From Methylophilaceae bacterium LSUCC0401 (GTDB taxonomy: Bacteria; Pseudomonadota; Gammaproteobacteria; Burkholderiales; Methylophilaceae), in NCBI GenBank assembly GCA_024919035.1, contig CP103442.1:248001-312000 (forward strand): DNA of 64,000 nucleotides. The letters run 5' to 3'. The notes under the pieces are model-generated. The model did not search any database and was not told the DNA's origin. It saw only the letters and a list, made by a program, of their open reading frames with translations. Made by a program: the position numbers and the translations under genes. Numbering within the stretch: position 1 is the stretch's first letter; the number at the start of each line of letters is the position of its first letter. Positions 46,554-56,630 of the stretch are shown in pieces.

Positions 46554-47102
46554 TTATGAGTTTAATATTAAGGTGAGCTGAAATTGATCTTGTCTGATGG
46601 TAATTTTTTTTGGAGTATAAAAAGTATTTTCTTTTAACTTGAAGTATTCGTTAATTAGAATATCACAACATTTTGTCTTTATTGTAAGAGGTTCGAGATT
46701 GTATTCGCTATAAAGAATACGTTTCAGTTCTTGAATAGTTGTTTTGTCAAAGATTTTATTAATTTCTTGATTCTCGCGGTTTAAGTGTTCAAATATCACG
46801 TCGTCATTTATGACCACTTTGGAAATGATTTGATTGAATGCTGACAATAAGATCATTTCATGACCATCGCCTTTTGGGTACCATTTAAACGAGCCTGAAT
46901 AACCCTTTTCCTGAATATATAATTTAAATTTACCTATGAAAGAATGATCCTGCGATGAAGGGGAGTATTGCGAATCGAATTCTGAAAAAGAGAGAACATT
47001 ATTTTCAGAAAAGTCGAGCGTTCGACAGCTCGATAAAGTTATCAAATATAAAAATGGTAATAAATATAAGAATTTATTGAAATAATCTATTTTTAGTTTC
47101 AA
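46554..47102 (-). CDS. lolB: outer-membrane lipoprotein receptor LolB
   Basis: LolB receives lipoproteins from LolA and inserts them in the outer membrane. A lipoprotein signal ends at Cys26 (TLSSC). The mature part has FIGKFKLYIQEKGYSGSFKW and later helix-strand pattern of LolB. Similarity is weak, as usual, so the call rests partly on position: TPR-lolB-ispE-tRNA-Gln-prs. The first codon is TTG at 47102, with no ATG before the lipobox. It overlaps the TPR gene by 29 nt. Confidence 0.9.
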   Translation of the reverse strand: MKLKIDYFNKFLYLLPFLYLITLSSCRTLDFSENNVLSFSEFDSQYSPSSQDHSFIGKFKLYIQEKGYSGSFKWYPKGDGHEMILLSAFNQIISKVVINDDVIFEHLNRENQEINKIFDKTTIQELKRILYSEYNLEPLTIKTKCCDILINEYFKLKENTFYTPKKITIRQDQFQLTLILNS

Positions 47103-48765
47103 TGAGGATCAAGTTTTCAGGAAATTTTTCTAAAGAGCTTTGCCAAATCGAGATGGCTTCATTTTGTTTTCCTTGCTTCCATAAAACTTCACCCAGATGA
47201 GCAGCTATTTCTGGGTCTTCTTGGATCGTATAAGCTTTGGTGATAAATTCGTATGCAATATCGTAATTGCCAAGTCGGAAATAAACCCAACCCATACTGT
47301 CCAGAATGTAATGATTTTGTGGGTCAATTGACAGGGCAATTTCTATATATTTTTTTGCATCATCAAGTTTTATATTTCTATCTGCATAGGAATAACCTAG
47401 GGCATTATAAGCTATCGCATAATCTGGTTTTAATGAGATCGCTTTTTTCAGGTGTTTTTCCATAGACTCAAAATCTCTATTTTTTTCATAAAGAAGGCCA
47501 AAATCAAAATAAAACTCAGCAGAGTCATTATATTTTTCTTCTTCTGAGAGCATTAGGTTAATGGCTTGTTGGTATTGATTGTCGTTATACAAAAAAGAGG
47601 TTTTCAGCTGAAGAAATTTAAGCTTTTCTTGGCGGTCAAGAGATTTAAATTGGTCTAAATAATTTATCGCATCAGAAATACCATTTTTTGCACGAATGGA
47701 TTGCGCTGCGAAAATTCTTGAGTCAACAAACATGGGACCCGCGCTTATTTTTTCAACCCAATTGAGGACGTTGGCTAAATCCTCCCTTTGTGCATAAATT
47801 CTAGCTAGGTACATATAAATCTGATCAGGGCTGGGGTGTTTTCTTTCTAAAGCTTGTTTCAGATATTTTTCAGCAACTAGATCATCACCTGACTCTAAAG
47901 CAAGAAGGGCGACTGTTAAACTTAAATCTGAGGAAGCAAGTGGGCTATTTACAAGTTGCTCAAAGTGCTGTTTTGCCTCAGCATATTTTTCTGTTTGGAC
48001 CAAAGCTTTTGCAAGTTCTAGGCGAACAGCATTTGATTTTGGATTCTTATTTATAAATTTTTTGTACTCATCAATTGCCTGGTTTGGATCTTGTTGGAAA
48101 AGAATTGCGCCTTTAAACAAGATACTTGTCTCCCATTTTGGATCTAATGAGTCGACAATTTTGAGTTCTCGATCTCTAATCGTTTCATTTCCAGCCATAT
48201 GAGCCGTATGCGCTACTGCAAAGTGAGCCTCAACCATGTTGGGATATGGTTTTGCAATATCAACAATAAATCTTAATGCATTTGTTTTATTTTCAACTCG
48301 GCTCAATATATTATTCAAATATAGGAACCCATCTCCTTTTGATTCTTCACTTTCCAGAATTTTCTTAACAATTGGCCGCGCTTTGGCAAGATTACCGCTG
48401 GCAATATACATTTCTGCTAACACTTTCTGGGCATCTGCTGATTTTGGATCGAGTTTGCTCCATACATCCGCTGCATCTAAGGCAAGTCTCCCATTTCTCA
48501 CCATACTTCCAAGTTGAGCTGCATTTTGTGCAAGAAAGCTATTTTTCGTTAGTTTTGCTAAATCCAAGTATAGGTGACCTGCAGCATTTGGATCATTTCT
48601 TTGAAGCGCGATTTCCGCTAAAAGAAATTTATAGATGAATTCAGCATTTGCTTCTGAAATTTGTGCAGGTAAATTAGGATTAAATGTTTCAACTTCCTCT
48701 TCAGCAGTTAAATTTGTAAAGACAAGAAGAGAGCTAATAATAAGTATTAATTTATTAAATTTCAT
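47074..48765 (-). CDS. periplasmic TPR-repeat protein
   Basis: A 563-residue secreted protein: signal peptide at about residues 1-21 (ends LTA), then many 34-residue TPR units, for example DYAIAYNALGYSYADRN and NHYILDSMGWVYFRLGNYD near the C-terminus. TPR proteins of this size before lolB are common in Betaproteobacteria and probably aid outer-membrane assembly, but their role is not shown. It is divergent from the GldA-like gene. Confidence 0.9.
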   Translation of the reverse strand: MKFNKLILIISSLLVFTNLTAEEEVETFNPNLPAQISEANAEFIYKFLLAEIALQRNDPNAAGHLYLDLAKLTKNSFLAQNAAQLGSMVRNGRLALDAADVWSKLDPKSADAQKVLAEMYIASGNLAKARPIVKKILESEESKGDGFLYLNNILSRVENKTNALRFIVDIAKPYPNMVEAHFAVAHTAHMAGNETIRDRELKIVDSLDPKWETSILFKGAILFQQDPNQAIDEYKKFINKNPKSNAVRLELAKALVQTEKYAEAKQHFEQLVNSPLASSDLSLTVALLALESGDDLVAEKYLKQALERKHPSPDQIYMYLARIYAQREDLANVLNWVEKISAGPMFVDSRIFAAQSIRAKNGISDAINYLDQFKSLDRQEKLKFLQLKTSFLYNDNQYQQAINLMLSEEEKYNDSAEFYFDFGLLYEKNRDFESMEKHLKKAISLKPDYAIAYNALGYSYADRNIKLDDAKKYIEIALSIDPQNHYILDSMGWVYFRLGNYDIAYEFITKAYTIQEDPEIAAHLGEVLWKQGKQNEAISIWQSSLEKFPENLILIETKNRLFQ

Positions 48766-48912
48766 ATAGAACCTAGTTTATTTGAATGAATATAAGCAAT
48801 CAATAGAAATGACTATAGAATTAGAATATAATTCAGCATATTTTTTAAAAAATTTAAAACTTTTTCGTTTTGCGGATGGTCCACAAACGGTTAGTTTTAA
48901 TTTATAACACAT

Positions 48913-49830
48913 ATGACAAAAACTCTTAAAGCGACACAATTGACCAGACGTTTTGGACCTAATACTGCTGTTAACAACGTTTCATTTGATCTTTCTAAGG
49001 GAGAAGTTTTGGGCTTCCTTGGGCCCAATGGTGCTGGCAAATCAACGACCATGAGAATGCTCACGGGTAACTTAGCGCCAACAGAAGGGCAGGTTGAAAT
49101 TTGTGGAATCAATATTATTGAGGATCCAAAATCAGCCAAAGCAAAAATTGGCTATTTACCAGAAATGAGACCCTTATATAAAGAGTTTAAGGTTAACGAA
49201 TTTCTGAAAATCGCAGCCAAACTTCATAATGTACCGAATAAAAAAATAAATGAATCTATTGACACAGCCATGGAAAAGTGTGGACTAACGCACATGCGTG
49301 ATCGGCTGATTGAAAATTTATCAAACGGTTATCAACAAAGAGTAGGTATAGCTCAGGCCATTATTCACAATCCGGAAATTGTTATTCTAGATGAACCTAC
49401 TGTTGGCTTGGATCCAATTCAGATTAGAGAAATAAGAAAGCTTATTAAAGATATAGGTAAAGAGCATAGCGTTATTTTATCAACGCATATTCTGCCTGAA
49501 GTTGAAATCGTTTGTGATCGTGTGCAAATAATTGACCGAGGAAATCTTGTTTTTCATGGGTCAATCGAAGATTTGAAACAGCAAAGACGAGGAAATAAAT
49601 TGTTAGTGGGTATGAAAAAACCACCCACACTTAAAAAGTTACAAGCCTTATTTGATGTGGTTAAATTAGAGAAGCAAGATGATTTACTTCACATTATTCA
49701 ATTTAAATCTATGGACATCGACGTAGAGGCTTTTATAAAAGCAAGCATCAAAGAAAAATGGGGCTTATTTCAGATATCACCGCACATTACTAGCCTCGAG
49801 GATACCTTTGTTCAATTAACAAACCAATAA
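48913..49830 (+). CDS. ABC transporter ATPase, GldA-like
   Basis: The ATPase of an ABC system: Walker A GPNGAGKST at residues 37-45, the LSNGYQQRV signature, and Walker B with IVILDEPTVGLDP, then STHILPEVE. In gliding Bacteroidetes the homologue is GldA; in other bacteria this set has no known role. The permease follows 6 nt later. Confidence 0.9.
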   Translation: MTKTLKATQLTRRFGPNTAVNNVSFDLSKGEVLGFLGPNGAGKSTTMRMLTGNLAPTEGQVEICGINIIEDPKSAKAKIGYLPEMRPLYKEFKVNEFLKIAAKLHNVPNKKINESIDTAMEKCGLTHMRDRLIENLSNGYQQRVGIAQAIIHNPEIVILDEPTVGLDPIQIREIRKLIKDIGKEHSVILSTHILPEVEIVCDRVQIIDRGNLVFHGSIEDLKQQRRGNKLLVGMKKPPTLKKLQALFDVVKLEKQDDLLHIIQFKSMDIDVEAFIKASIKEKWGLFQISPHITSLEDTFVQLTNQ

Positions 49831-49836
49831 TTAATT

Positions 49837-50589
49837 ATGAATATGATACTTAATATAGCAATGAAGGAAATAAAAAGTTTTTTTGTTACTCCAATGGGGT
49901 GGATTATTATTGCCCTAATCACAGCCGCATTTGGATGGAATTATTTTATTGGTGTAAATAATTACTTTGAAGTAATGTCAGGTGCAATTAGACCAGCTGA
50001 GAGAGTCGGCGTGACAATTTATGTTGGACAGACTGTATACGGATCTGCCTCATTTCTAATGTTGTTTGCAGTCCCACTTTTATCGATGAGATTAATTAGT
50101 GAGGAAAGAAGACAACAAACGCTTCCCTTTCTATTTTCAGCCCCAATCTCAATAATTGAAATTGTCTTAGGTAAGTTTTTTGGACTTTTTGCTTTTCTTG
50201 CGATTATGGTGCTCTATATTTTTGTCATGCTATCAACTTTAAATATTTGGGCTGACATCGACTTTGGATATTTAATCGCGAATACTTTTGGTTTGTTTTT
50301 ATTGGTAGGAAGTTTTGCGGCCATTGGAATTTATTTCTCAAGCTTAACAAGTCAGCCCATAATTGCTGCTATTTTAAGTTTCATTTTTGCCGTCACATTG
50401 TTTATTTTAGAAAGATATTTTGCAAGCCAGCCCAATCATTGGTTTTCATACATTTCACTGATGAAACATTTTCAAACTTTTTCACGTGGGGTAATAAGCT
50501 CAAAAGATATCATATATTTTATTTTGTTTATAAGTACATTTTTAGTATTAACGATTCGTCGTTTAGATGCAGATAGGTTACGCGGATAA
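49837..50589 (+). CDS. ABC transporter permease, GldF-like
   Basis: The 250-residue permease has six predicted hydrophobic helices, with the start pattern IAMKEIKSFFVTPMGWIIIALI and the charged MRLISEERRQQTLPFLFSAPIS. This is the ABC-2 type permease form of GldF. It overlaps the next gene by one base (TAATG at 50587-50591). Confidence 0.88.
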   Translation: MNMILNIAMKEIKSFFVTPMGWIIIALITAAFGWNYFIGVNNYFEVMSGAIRPAERVGVTIYVGQTVYGSASFLMLFAVPLLSMRLISEERRQQTLPFLFSAPISIIEIVLGKFFGLFAFLAIMVLYIFVMLSTLNIWADIDFGYLIANTFGLFLLVGSFAAIGIYFSSLTSQPIIAAILSFIFAVTLFILERYFASQPNHWFSYISLMKHFQTFSRGVISSKDIIYFILFISTFLVLTIRRLDADRLRG

Positions 50590-51971
50590 TGAAAAATAAA
50601 ACAAGCTTTAAGCTCAAACTTCAACTGCTTTTACAAAACTGGGTTTTTGTAATTCTATTTATTATCCTTATTTTTTTACTAGGGTTTATTGCGAATAAGT
50701 ATGAATTTTCTAAAGACATCACACAAGCCAATCGAAATACGTTAACTGAGGGAAGTGTTGGAGTTCTTAAAGAAATGAACGGGCCAATAAATTTAACTGT
50801 ATTTGCCACAAAAGATGATGTGAATAAGGGAGATAAATTTAGACAAGGAATTATTAATTTTATCGCTCGATATCAAAGAACTAAACCAGACATCAATATT
50901 AAGTTCGTAAGCCCTATTGAGGAACCAAAATTAGCCCAAGAAATGGGTATTCGCGTTGATGGGGAGGTCGTTGTTGAATATAACAAGCGGACTGAACATA
51001 TTACCCCACCCTTTGCAGAACAAGACCTCACTAACCTGTTGGTTCGCCTAACAAGAACCAATGAGAAGCCTATTATGTATCTGGATGGACATGGTGAAAA
51101 AAACCTTGTTGGCCTGAAAAATTCTGATCTCGGAGAGTTTGGTAAACAGCTTGAAAATAAGGGATTCAAATTCTCTAATCCAGATTTAACAGTTTTGCCC
51201 GATGTGCCTAAAGAGGGATCCATGCTGGTAATTGCTAGCCCTAAAAAAAACGTATCAGAGTTGGAAGCAAAAAAAATTGTTAAATATCTTGAATCTGGCG
51301 GAAACCTGCTATGGCTTCTTGATGATGCACAATTAAAAGGTTTAAAAGAAGTTGCCGATTATATTGGTTTAGAAGTAGCTTCTGGAAAGATTCATGATCC
51401 AGGTGCCATGCAGTATGGTTCAACTCCAGATTTAACTTTTGCTCTGAGGTACGGGGACCATCCCATCACTAGAAACTTTATGCTGAGAACGTTATTCTCA
51501 AATCCAAAAGCCCTTAATGCCGTTGGAACGTATGAAAATGGATGGGAAGTCACTGAGTTGATTGATGTTGCCGCTGGAGGTTGGCTTGAAAATGGCAATG
51601 AAAAAGATCCTTCTTTTGAAGCCAGTGAGGATAAAGAGGGACCCATTAATATCGCAGTTGCACTAAAACGTGAATATGGTGAGGCTGGACAACGTGTAGT
51701 TGTCATTGGAAATTCTGAATTTTTGTCAAATGCATTTATTACATCTGGAGGAAATTTAGATTTAGGTGTAAACATAGTGAATTGGTTAAGTGGGGATGAC
51801 AAATTAATTAATATCCAACCAATGCCGCTAAAAGATGTGAACGTTACTATCCCGGAAACAAAATTTTCATTTGCGGTGGCTTGGACAATTTTTCATAGCG
51901 TGCAATACTTTATTCCAATCGGATTATTCATTGGTGGAATTTGGTTATGGCTAAGACGCAGGAAAATTTAA
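50589..51971 (+). CDS. GldG-like ABC-associated protein
   Basis: A 460-residue protein with one N-terminal helix (about residues 17-35) and one C-terminal helix (about 430-452), and a large extracytoplasmic domain between them. The latter includes YLDGHGEKNL and GNLLWLLDDAQ, features of the GldG / DUF4350-like domain. It probably works with the GldA and GldF-like proteins. Confidence 0.87.
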   Translation: MKNKTSFKLKLQLLLQNWVFVILFIILIFLLGFIANKYEFSKDITQANRNTLTEGSVGVLKEMNGPINLTVFATKDDVNKGDKFRQGIINFIARYQRTKPDINIKFVSPIEEPKLAQEMGIRVDGEVVVEYNKRTEHITPPFAEQDLTNLLVRLTRTNEKPIMYLDGHGEKNLVGLKNSDLGEFGKQLENKGFKFSNPDLTVLPDVPKEGSMLVIASPKKNVSELEAKKIVKYLESGGNLLWLLDDAQLKGLKEVADYIGLEVASGKIHDPGAMQYGSTPDLTFALRYGDHPITRNFMLRTLFSNPKALNAVGTYENGWEVTELIDVAAGGWLENGNEKDPSFEASEDKEGPINIAVALKREYGEAGQRVVVIGNSEFLSNAFITSGGNLDLGVNIVNWLSGDDKLINIQPMPLKDVNVTIPETKFSFAVAWTIFHSVQYFIPIGLFIGGIWLWLRRRKI

Positions 51972-51978
51972 GCATACT

Positions 51979-52869
51979 ATGAACAAAAGATGGCTCTCAA
52001 TTTTGGTGTTGGTTATTTTTATTGTCCCTTTGGCCATTTTTTCACTTTATAATTCAGACGATGAAATTGAAGAGGCAACTTATGAATTATCAAGCTTAAA
52101 GTTATCTGAATTTGATGAAATTTTTATTGATTTTCCATCCAAAGCGGCTACATCATTTAAAAAAATAAATGGTTTTTGGTATCAAACAAAACCCTATCAA
52201 ACAAGAGCGGATCAAAACATAGTTTATCGCTTACTTTCTATCCTCGCAGCTCGATCAAAAGAAAAGCTAGATTCTTTGCAAATTGAAAAATACGGTTTAG
52301 ATAAGCCTAAATTAAAAATGACCTTTGCAAAAGAAAATGAAAAAAAAGTTTTTGCCTTTGGTACCTATAATCCAGTCACTGAACAGCAATACATCCTTTT
52401 TGAGAATAATGTGTTTATTCTCGATGGAATTTTTTCTGAAATGGCAAGTTACCTCCCCGTGGAATTAATTGACAAGAGACCCTTGGCGCCTTTTGAGAAG
52501 GTAATGAAGTTTGACTTCTCCAGACTTGAGCAATGGCAAGAGAATTATTTGAGAATTGAAATTGATGATTCAGGAAATTTTACCGCTGACGGTAAAAAAA
52601 TTAATTACAAGAGTGAGCAACTCGCGGAATGGTTCGCAGATAATTGGTTAAAAGCCTTGGCAACGAGAGTTGAGCCCTATAAGTTTGACGCGCGAATTGG
52701 TTATAAGAGTTTTGACTTATACCTCGATGATAAAGCCAAAATTACTTTTTATCGAATCCAAGAGTCACCAGAATTACTCCTCTATCGTAAAGATGAGGGT
52801 CTGCTCTATAGCTTTCCCCAAGACCGAGGATTTTCTATGTTAAATCCTAATGTAACTCGTCAAGATTAA
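51979..52869 (+). CDS. DUF4340 protein
   Basis: A 296-residue protein with one N-terminal transmembrane helix (about residues 6-24) and a large extracytoplasmic domain with repeated FDEIFIDFPSKAATSFKKING-like segments split over the domain. DUF4340 is regularly encoded after GldG-like genes, so it is likely a fourth component of the same complex. It starts 7 nt after that gene. Confidence 0.82.
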   Translation: MNKRWLSILVLVIFIVPLAIFSLYNSDDEIEEATYELSSLKLSEFDEIFIDFPSKAATSFKKINGFWYQTKPYQTRADQNIVYRLLSILAARSKEKLDSLQIEKYGLDKPKLKMTFAKENEKKVFAFGTYNPVTEQQYILFENNVFILDGIFSEMASYLPVELIDKRPLAPFEKVMKFDFSRLEQWQENYLRIEIDDSGNFTADGKKINYKSEQLAEWFADNWLKALATRVEPYKFDARIGYKSFDLYLDDKAKITFYRIQESPELLLYRKDEGLLYSFPQDRGFSMLNPNVTRQD

Positions 52870-52872
52870 TGT

Positions 52873-53688
52873 ATGCCTGAACTACCCGAGGTTGAAACGA
52901 CCGTCAATGGCCTTCAACCCATTCAATCACTTACAATAAAAGCATTTTCAATTTTTAATCCAAACCTCAGATGGCCTGTTGATCCAGAAATTTCCTTACT
53001 ACTAGAGAATGAAATAGCCCTTCAGATTTATCGAAGAGCTAAATATATCATTTTAAAATTTCAATCTTTTCATTTGGTTATTCATCTGGGTATGACTGGT
53101 AAATTTACGTTTTCATCTCCTGCTGAGAGTAGAAAAAAACATGACCATATTGAAATTAGTTTTTTTAATTTTAATCAGGTAGTTCGTTATAACGACCCAA
53201 GAAGATTTGGATCGGTCCATCTTGTTCGAGGTAAATTAGAGGAATTTTTCTTGATTAAAAATTTAGGTGTTGAGCCATTGAGCGATGAGTTTTCTGGCGA
53301 TTACCTATTTCAAAAAGCTCGTAACCGTCAGCAAGCGATTAAAGCTTTTATCATGAATCAATCAATCGTTGTTGGTGTTGGAAATATTTATGCAAGTGAA
53401 GCACTTTTTATGACAGGAATTCCCCCACAAAAAAAATCAAAACAGGTCTCTAAAAAGCTTATGAGTAATTTAACTGACAACATTAAAGCTGTATTGAATC
53501 ATGCGATAGAAAAAGGAGGCTCGTCTATTAATGATTTTTTTAATACTGGCGGACAGGCAGGATATTTTCAAATTGAGCATCAGGTTTATGGAAGAGAAGG
53601 CTTGCCATGCAAAAGATGTGGTAGCTTCATCAAAAAAATTGTGATCGCACAGCGATCAAGTTTTTTTTGTCGCCAATGCCAGAGATAG
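52873..53688 (+). CDS. mutM: formamidopyrimidine-DNA glycosylase
   Basis: MutM removes 8-oxoguanine and formamidopyrimidines from DNA. The catalytic N-terminus PELPEVETT follows Met1, the essential Lys is in RRAKYIILKF, HLGMTGKF follows, and the C-terminal zinc finger has CKRCGSFIKK and CRQC. The length of 271 residues is normal. It follows the DUF4340 gene by 3 nt. Its last 33 nt overlap the symporter gene on the other strand. Confidence 0.98.
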   Translation: MPELPEVETTVNGLQPIQSLTIKAFSIFNPNLRWPVDPEISLLLENEIALQIYRRAKYIILKFQSFHLVIHLGMTGKFTFSSPAESRKKHDHIEISFFNFNQVVRYNDPRRFGSVHLVRGKLEEFFLIKNLGVEPLSDEFSGDYLFQKARNRQQAIKAFIMNQSIVVGVGNIYASEALFMTGIPPQKKSKQVSKKLMSNLTDNIKAVLNHAIEKGGSSINDFFNTGGQAGYFQIEHQVYGREGLPCKRCGSFIKKIVIAQRSSFFCRQCQR

Positions 53689-55086
53689 GGGCTGAGTTAA
53701 ATGAGATACTATAATCATGGAGAGCATGCTGATCATTAGGCCAATAAGTTGTGCGGGAATAAGCAAAAGATCGCCATAGATAATTTCTAACCCCGCCCAT
53801 GAGCCAATACCAAAAATGATCGCGGCCAGTGCTCCATGATGATTCGCCTTTTTCCAGAATATGCCAAATACCAAGGGTGTGAATGCCCCTGCTAGGGTAA
53901 TTTTATATGCAGACTCAACCATTCCAAAAATAGTGAGATTGGATGACAGCGCATATAACAAAACACAGCCAGAAAATATGACTAAACATATGCGCATCAC
54001 TTTCAAAAATTCTCTATCAGACATATTTGGCCTTAACGGGCGAATTACATTTTCTGCAAAAGTGACTGAGGGAGCCAAAAGAGTGGCGGACGAACAGCTC
54101 ATGATCGCTGAGGTTACCGCACCAAAAAACACAATTTGCGCGAATGGATGGGTATATTTAATCACAAACTCCGGGAGTACAAATTGAGAATCAAATGCCA
54201 TGATATTTTGAAAATGTTCAGGATCAATTAACGTAGCGGAGTAGGCGATAAACATGGGAACGAAAGTAAATACAAAGTAAATTGAAGCACCAAAAACTGA
54301 CCCCCAAAAGGCAATCTGCGCTGATTTTGCAGATGTTATTCTTTGAAAGACATCTTGCTGTGGAATAGATCCAAGCATCAATGTAATCCAGACTCCAAAA
54401 AAGGTGATCCATGTGTAAATATCGCCTTTGGGCCAAAAATCAAGTTTATTATTTACCCGTGCATGATCGATGACCACGTTGACTCCACCGGTCATGTCAG
54501 AAACTGTCCACCCGATAAATAATAAGCCGCTGATCACTACAATCATTTGTATAAAGTCAAGAATAGCAACCGACAACATGCCCCCTAGGGCTGTGTAGGA
54601 TACAACTATCAGGGTGCCTAAAATCATACCGGTTGATTCGGCAATCTGACCGTCACTGAGGATATGAATTACAAGACCAAGTGCCTTGATTTGTGCAGCA
54701 ACCCAACCGAGATAAGATATGAGTATGGCAATGGATGTGAGGATCTCAATTTTTCGGTCATATCTTTTTCGATAAAAATCACCTAAGGTTATAAAATTTT
54801 GGTGATATAAGTACTTTGAAAATAAAAAACCTGCCAAGACTAGACAGAGGCTAGCACCAAACGGGTCAGCGACTAGACCGTTTAAGCCTTCGTTGACAAA
54901 CGTTGATGAAACTCCAAAAATTGCCTCTGCCCCAAACCATGTTGCAAATACAGTTGCAATCACTACAGGTAAAGGCAGATGTCGACCCGCAATGGCAAAA
55001 TCACGAGTGTTCTTTACTTTGGTAGATACATAAAAACCGATACCTACAGAAACAAGGATATAACAGGCAACAAAAACAGGAAGCAT
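53656..55086 (-). CDS. sodium:solute symporter (SSS family)
   Basis: The 476-residue protein has about 12-13 transmembrane helices. The family pattern appears as GRHLPLPVVIATVFATWFGAEAIFG near the N-terminus and AQIKALGLVIH. The substrate cannot be named from sequence; an amino acid, organic acid or other small solute is possible. It faces mutM with a 33-nt overlap of coding ends and follows ubiB by 20 nt. Confidence 0.88.
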   Translation of the reverse strand: MLPVFVACYILVSVGIGFYVSTKVKNTRDFAIAGRHLPLPVVIATVFATWFGAEAIFGVSSTFVNEGLNGLVADPFGASLCLVLAGFLFSKYLYHQNFITLGDFYRKRYDRKIEILTSIAILISYLGWVAAQIKALGLVIHILSDGQIAESTGMILGTLIVVSYTALGGMLSVAILDFIQMIVVISGLLFIGWTVSDMTGGVNVVIDHARVNNKLDFWPKGDIYTWITFFGVWITLMLGSIPQQDVFQRITSAKSAQIAFWGSVFGASIYFVFTFVPMFIAYSATLIDPEHFQNIMAFDSQFVLPEFVIKYTHPFAQIVFFGAVTSAIMSCSSATLLAPSVTFAENVIRPLRPNMSDREFLKVMRICLVIFSGCVLLYALSSNLTIFGMVESAYKITLAGAFTPLVFGIFWKKANHHGALAAIIFGIGSWAGLEIIYGDLLLIPAQLIGLMISMLSMIIVSHLTQPLSLALATKKT

Positions 55087-55106
55087 AGGTAATCTTGAGA
55101 AAAATC

Positions 55107-56630
55107 TTAATTATTGATGATCATAATAAATAATTGTAGACACAGCAATAGAAAAAAAATAACCAGTATGCCGATAAGAATTTTATTATTTTTTTGTTGT
55201 TGATGCATTTGCAGCTGTTGTTCAGATAATTTAATCGAGAGTTCGGTATGATTTTTTTTCATCATTTCGTAGTCAGGTATATTTTTTAATATATTTAACC
55301 ACTTTGGGATATCTTTTTTTATTGATTTGATGAAATGTTTAAAGCCAAGTTGTTGCTTTAACCATTTTTCTAGGAAAGGACGAGCTGTTTTCCATAAATC
55401 TAGATCCGGATTAAGCTCTCTTCCCAAACCCTCAACATTAAGGAGTGTTTTTTGCAGCATGGTCAGTTGGGGTTGTATTTGCATATTAAATTGACGCGAG
55501 GTCTGGAATAAACGTATTAATAGTTTTCCAAAAGAAATTTCTTTGAGAGGCTTATTAAAAATTGGCTCACAGACTGCTCTAATTGCATTCTCGAAATCAT
55601 CGACGGACGTCTCTTTTGGGACCCAATTGGAGTCCAGATGAGCCTGGGCCACCCCCCTATAGTCGCGATTAAAAAAACAAACAAAGTTTTTAGCTAAATA
55701 GTATTTATCTTCTTCATTTAATGTGCCCATGATTCCAAAATCCATGGCGACGTATCGACCATCTTTAGATACTTGAATGTTTCCCGGGTGCATGTCGGCA
55801 TGAAAAAAACCATCTCTGAACACTTGTGTAAAAAAAATTTGAACACCTTGTTCAGATAACTGTTTGAGATCTATATTATTTTTTTTAAGTTCCTCGATCT
55901 TGGATATGGGAATACCTTGCATTTCCTCCATCACCATTACTTTTTCAGTACAGAAGTCCCAATAGACTTGAGGAACAATTAACAATTTTTGATCTTTAAA
56001 ATTTTCCCCAAGATGTGCACAATGACCAGCTTCAAGTAGTAAATTCAATTCAGATTTTGTATGTTTTTCAAATTCTTCGACCACCTCAACAGGCTTCAGT
56101 CTTTTTCCATCAGACCAGATTAAGGTTAGTAGTGTTGCTACCCATTTTAAAAGCAGAATATTATCTGAAACTTGTTTTTCAATATTTGGACGCAGAATTT
56201 TTACAGCGACTTTTTTTCCATCATGAAGCTCACCCAGATAAACTTGAGCAACAGAGGCGCTGGCGATTGGAGTGGCTCCAATTTTTTTAAAGATTTTATG
56301 GTATCCATCCGGATAGGCCTCGTTTAAGATTCGCTCTGCATCTTTAAATGAGAACGGCGGAACTTTGTCTTGCAGTTTAGCCAGCTCATCGGCGATATCT
56401 AAAGGGAGCAAGTCTCTTCGGGTTGAAAGCATTTGGCCAAATTTAACAAAGATTGGGCCAGCCACTTCAAGGGATTTTCTTAGATTTTCTGCCTGAGACC
56501 CTCTTTGAAAAATTCGAAATGGACTAAGTAGTAGAGAAATGCATTTGATGATAATCTTTTTATTAAAAAAAAGATCAACTTTATAAGACAGAGCAATAAC
56601 GATGAATCTTAAAAATTTTAACAATACCAT
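55107..56630 (-). CDS. ubiB: ubiquinone biosynthesis protein kinase-like UbiB
   Basis: UbiB is an atypical kinase-like protein needed for ubiquinone synthesis. The KxGQ motif is in FVKFGQMLSTRRDLLP, the Ala-rich loop in IASASVAQVY, and the DFG-like catalytic segment in AMDFGIMG. Two transmembrane helices at the C-terminus fit. Length 507 residues. It overlaps the ubiJ stop by one base (TAATG). DUF971-ubiE-ubiJ-ubiB is the standard order. Confidence 0.97.
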   Translation of the reverse strand: MVLLKFLRFIVIALSYKVDLFFNKKIIIKCISLLLSPFRIFQRGSQAENLRKSLEVAGPIFVKFGQMLSTRRDLLPLDIADELAKLQDKVPPFSFKDAERILNEAYPDGYHKIFKKIGATPIASASVAQVYLGELHDGKKVAVKILRPNIEKQVSDNILLLKWVATLLTLIWSDGKRLKPVEVVEEFEKHTKSELNLLLEAGHCAHLGENFKDQKLLIVPQVYWDFCTEKVMVMEEMQGIPISKIEELKKNNIDLKQLSEQGVQIFFTQVFRDGFFHADMHPGNIQVSKDGRYVAMDFGIMGTLNEEDKYYLAKNFVCFFNRDYRGVAQAHLDSNWVPKETSVDDFENAIRAVCEPIFNKPLKEISFGKLLIRLFQTSRQFNMQIQPQLTMLQKTLLNVEGLGRELNPDLDLWKTARPFLEKWLKQQLGFKHFIKSIKKDIPKWLNILKNIPDYEMMKKNHTELSIKLSEQQLQMHQQQKNNKILIGILVIFFLLLCLQLFIMIINN

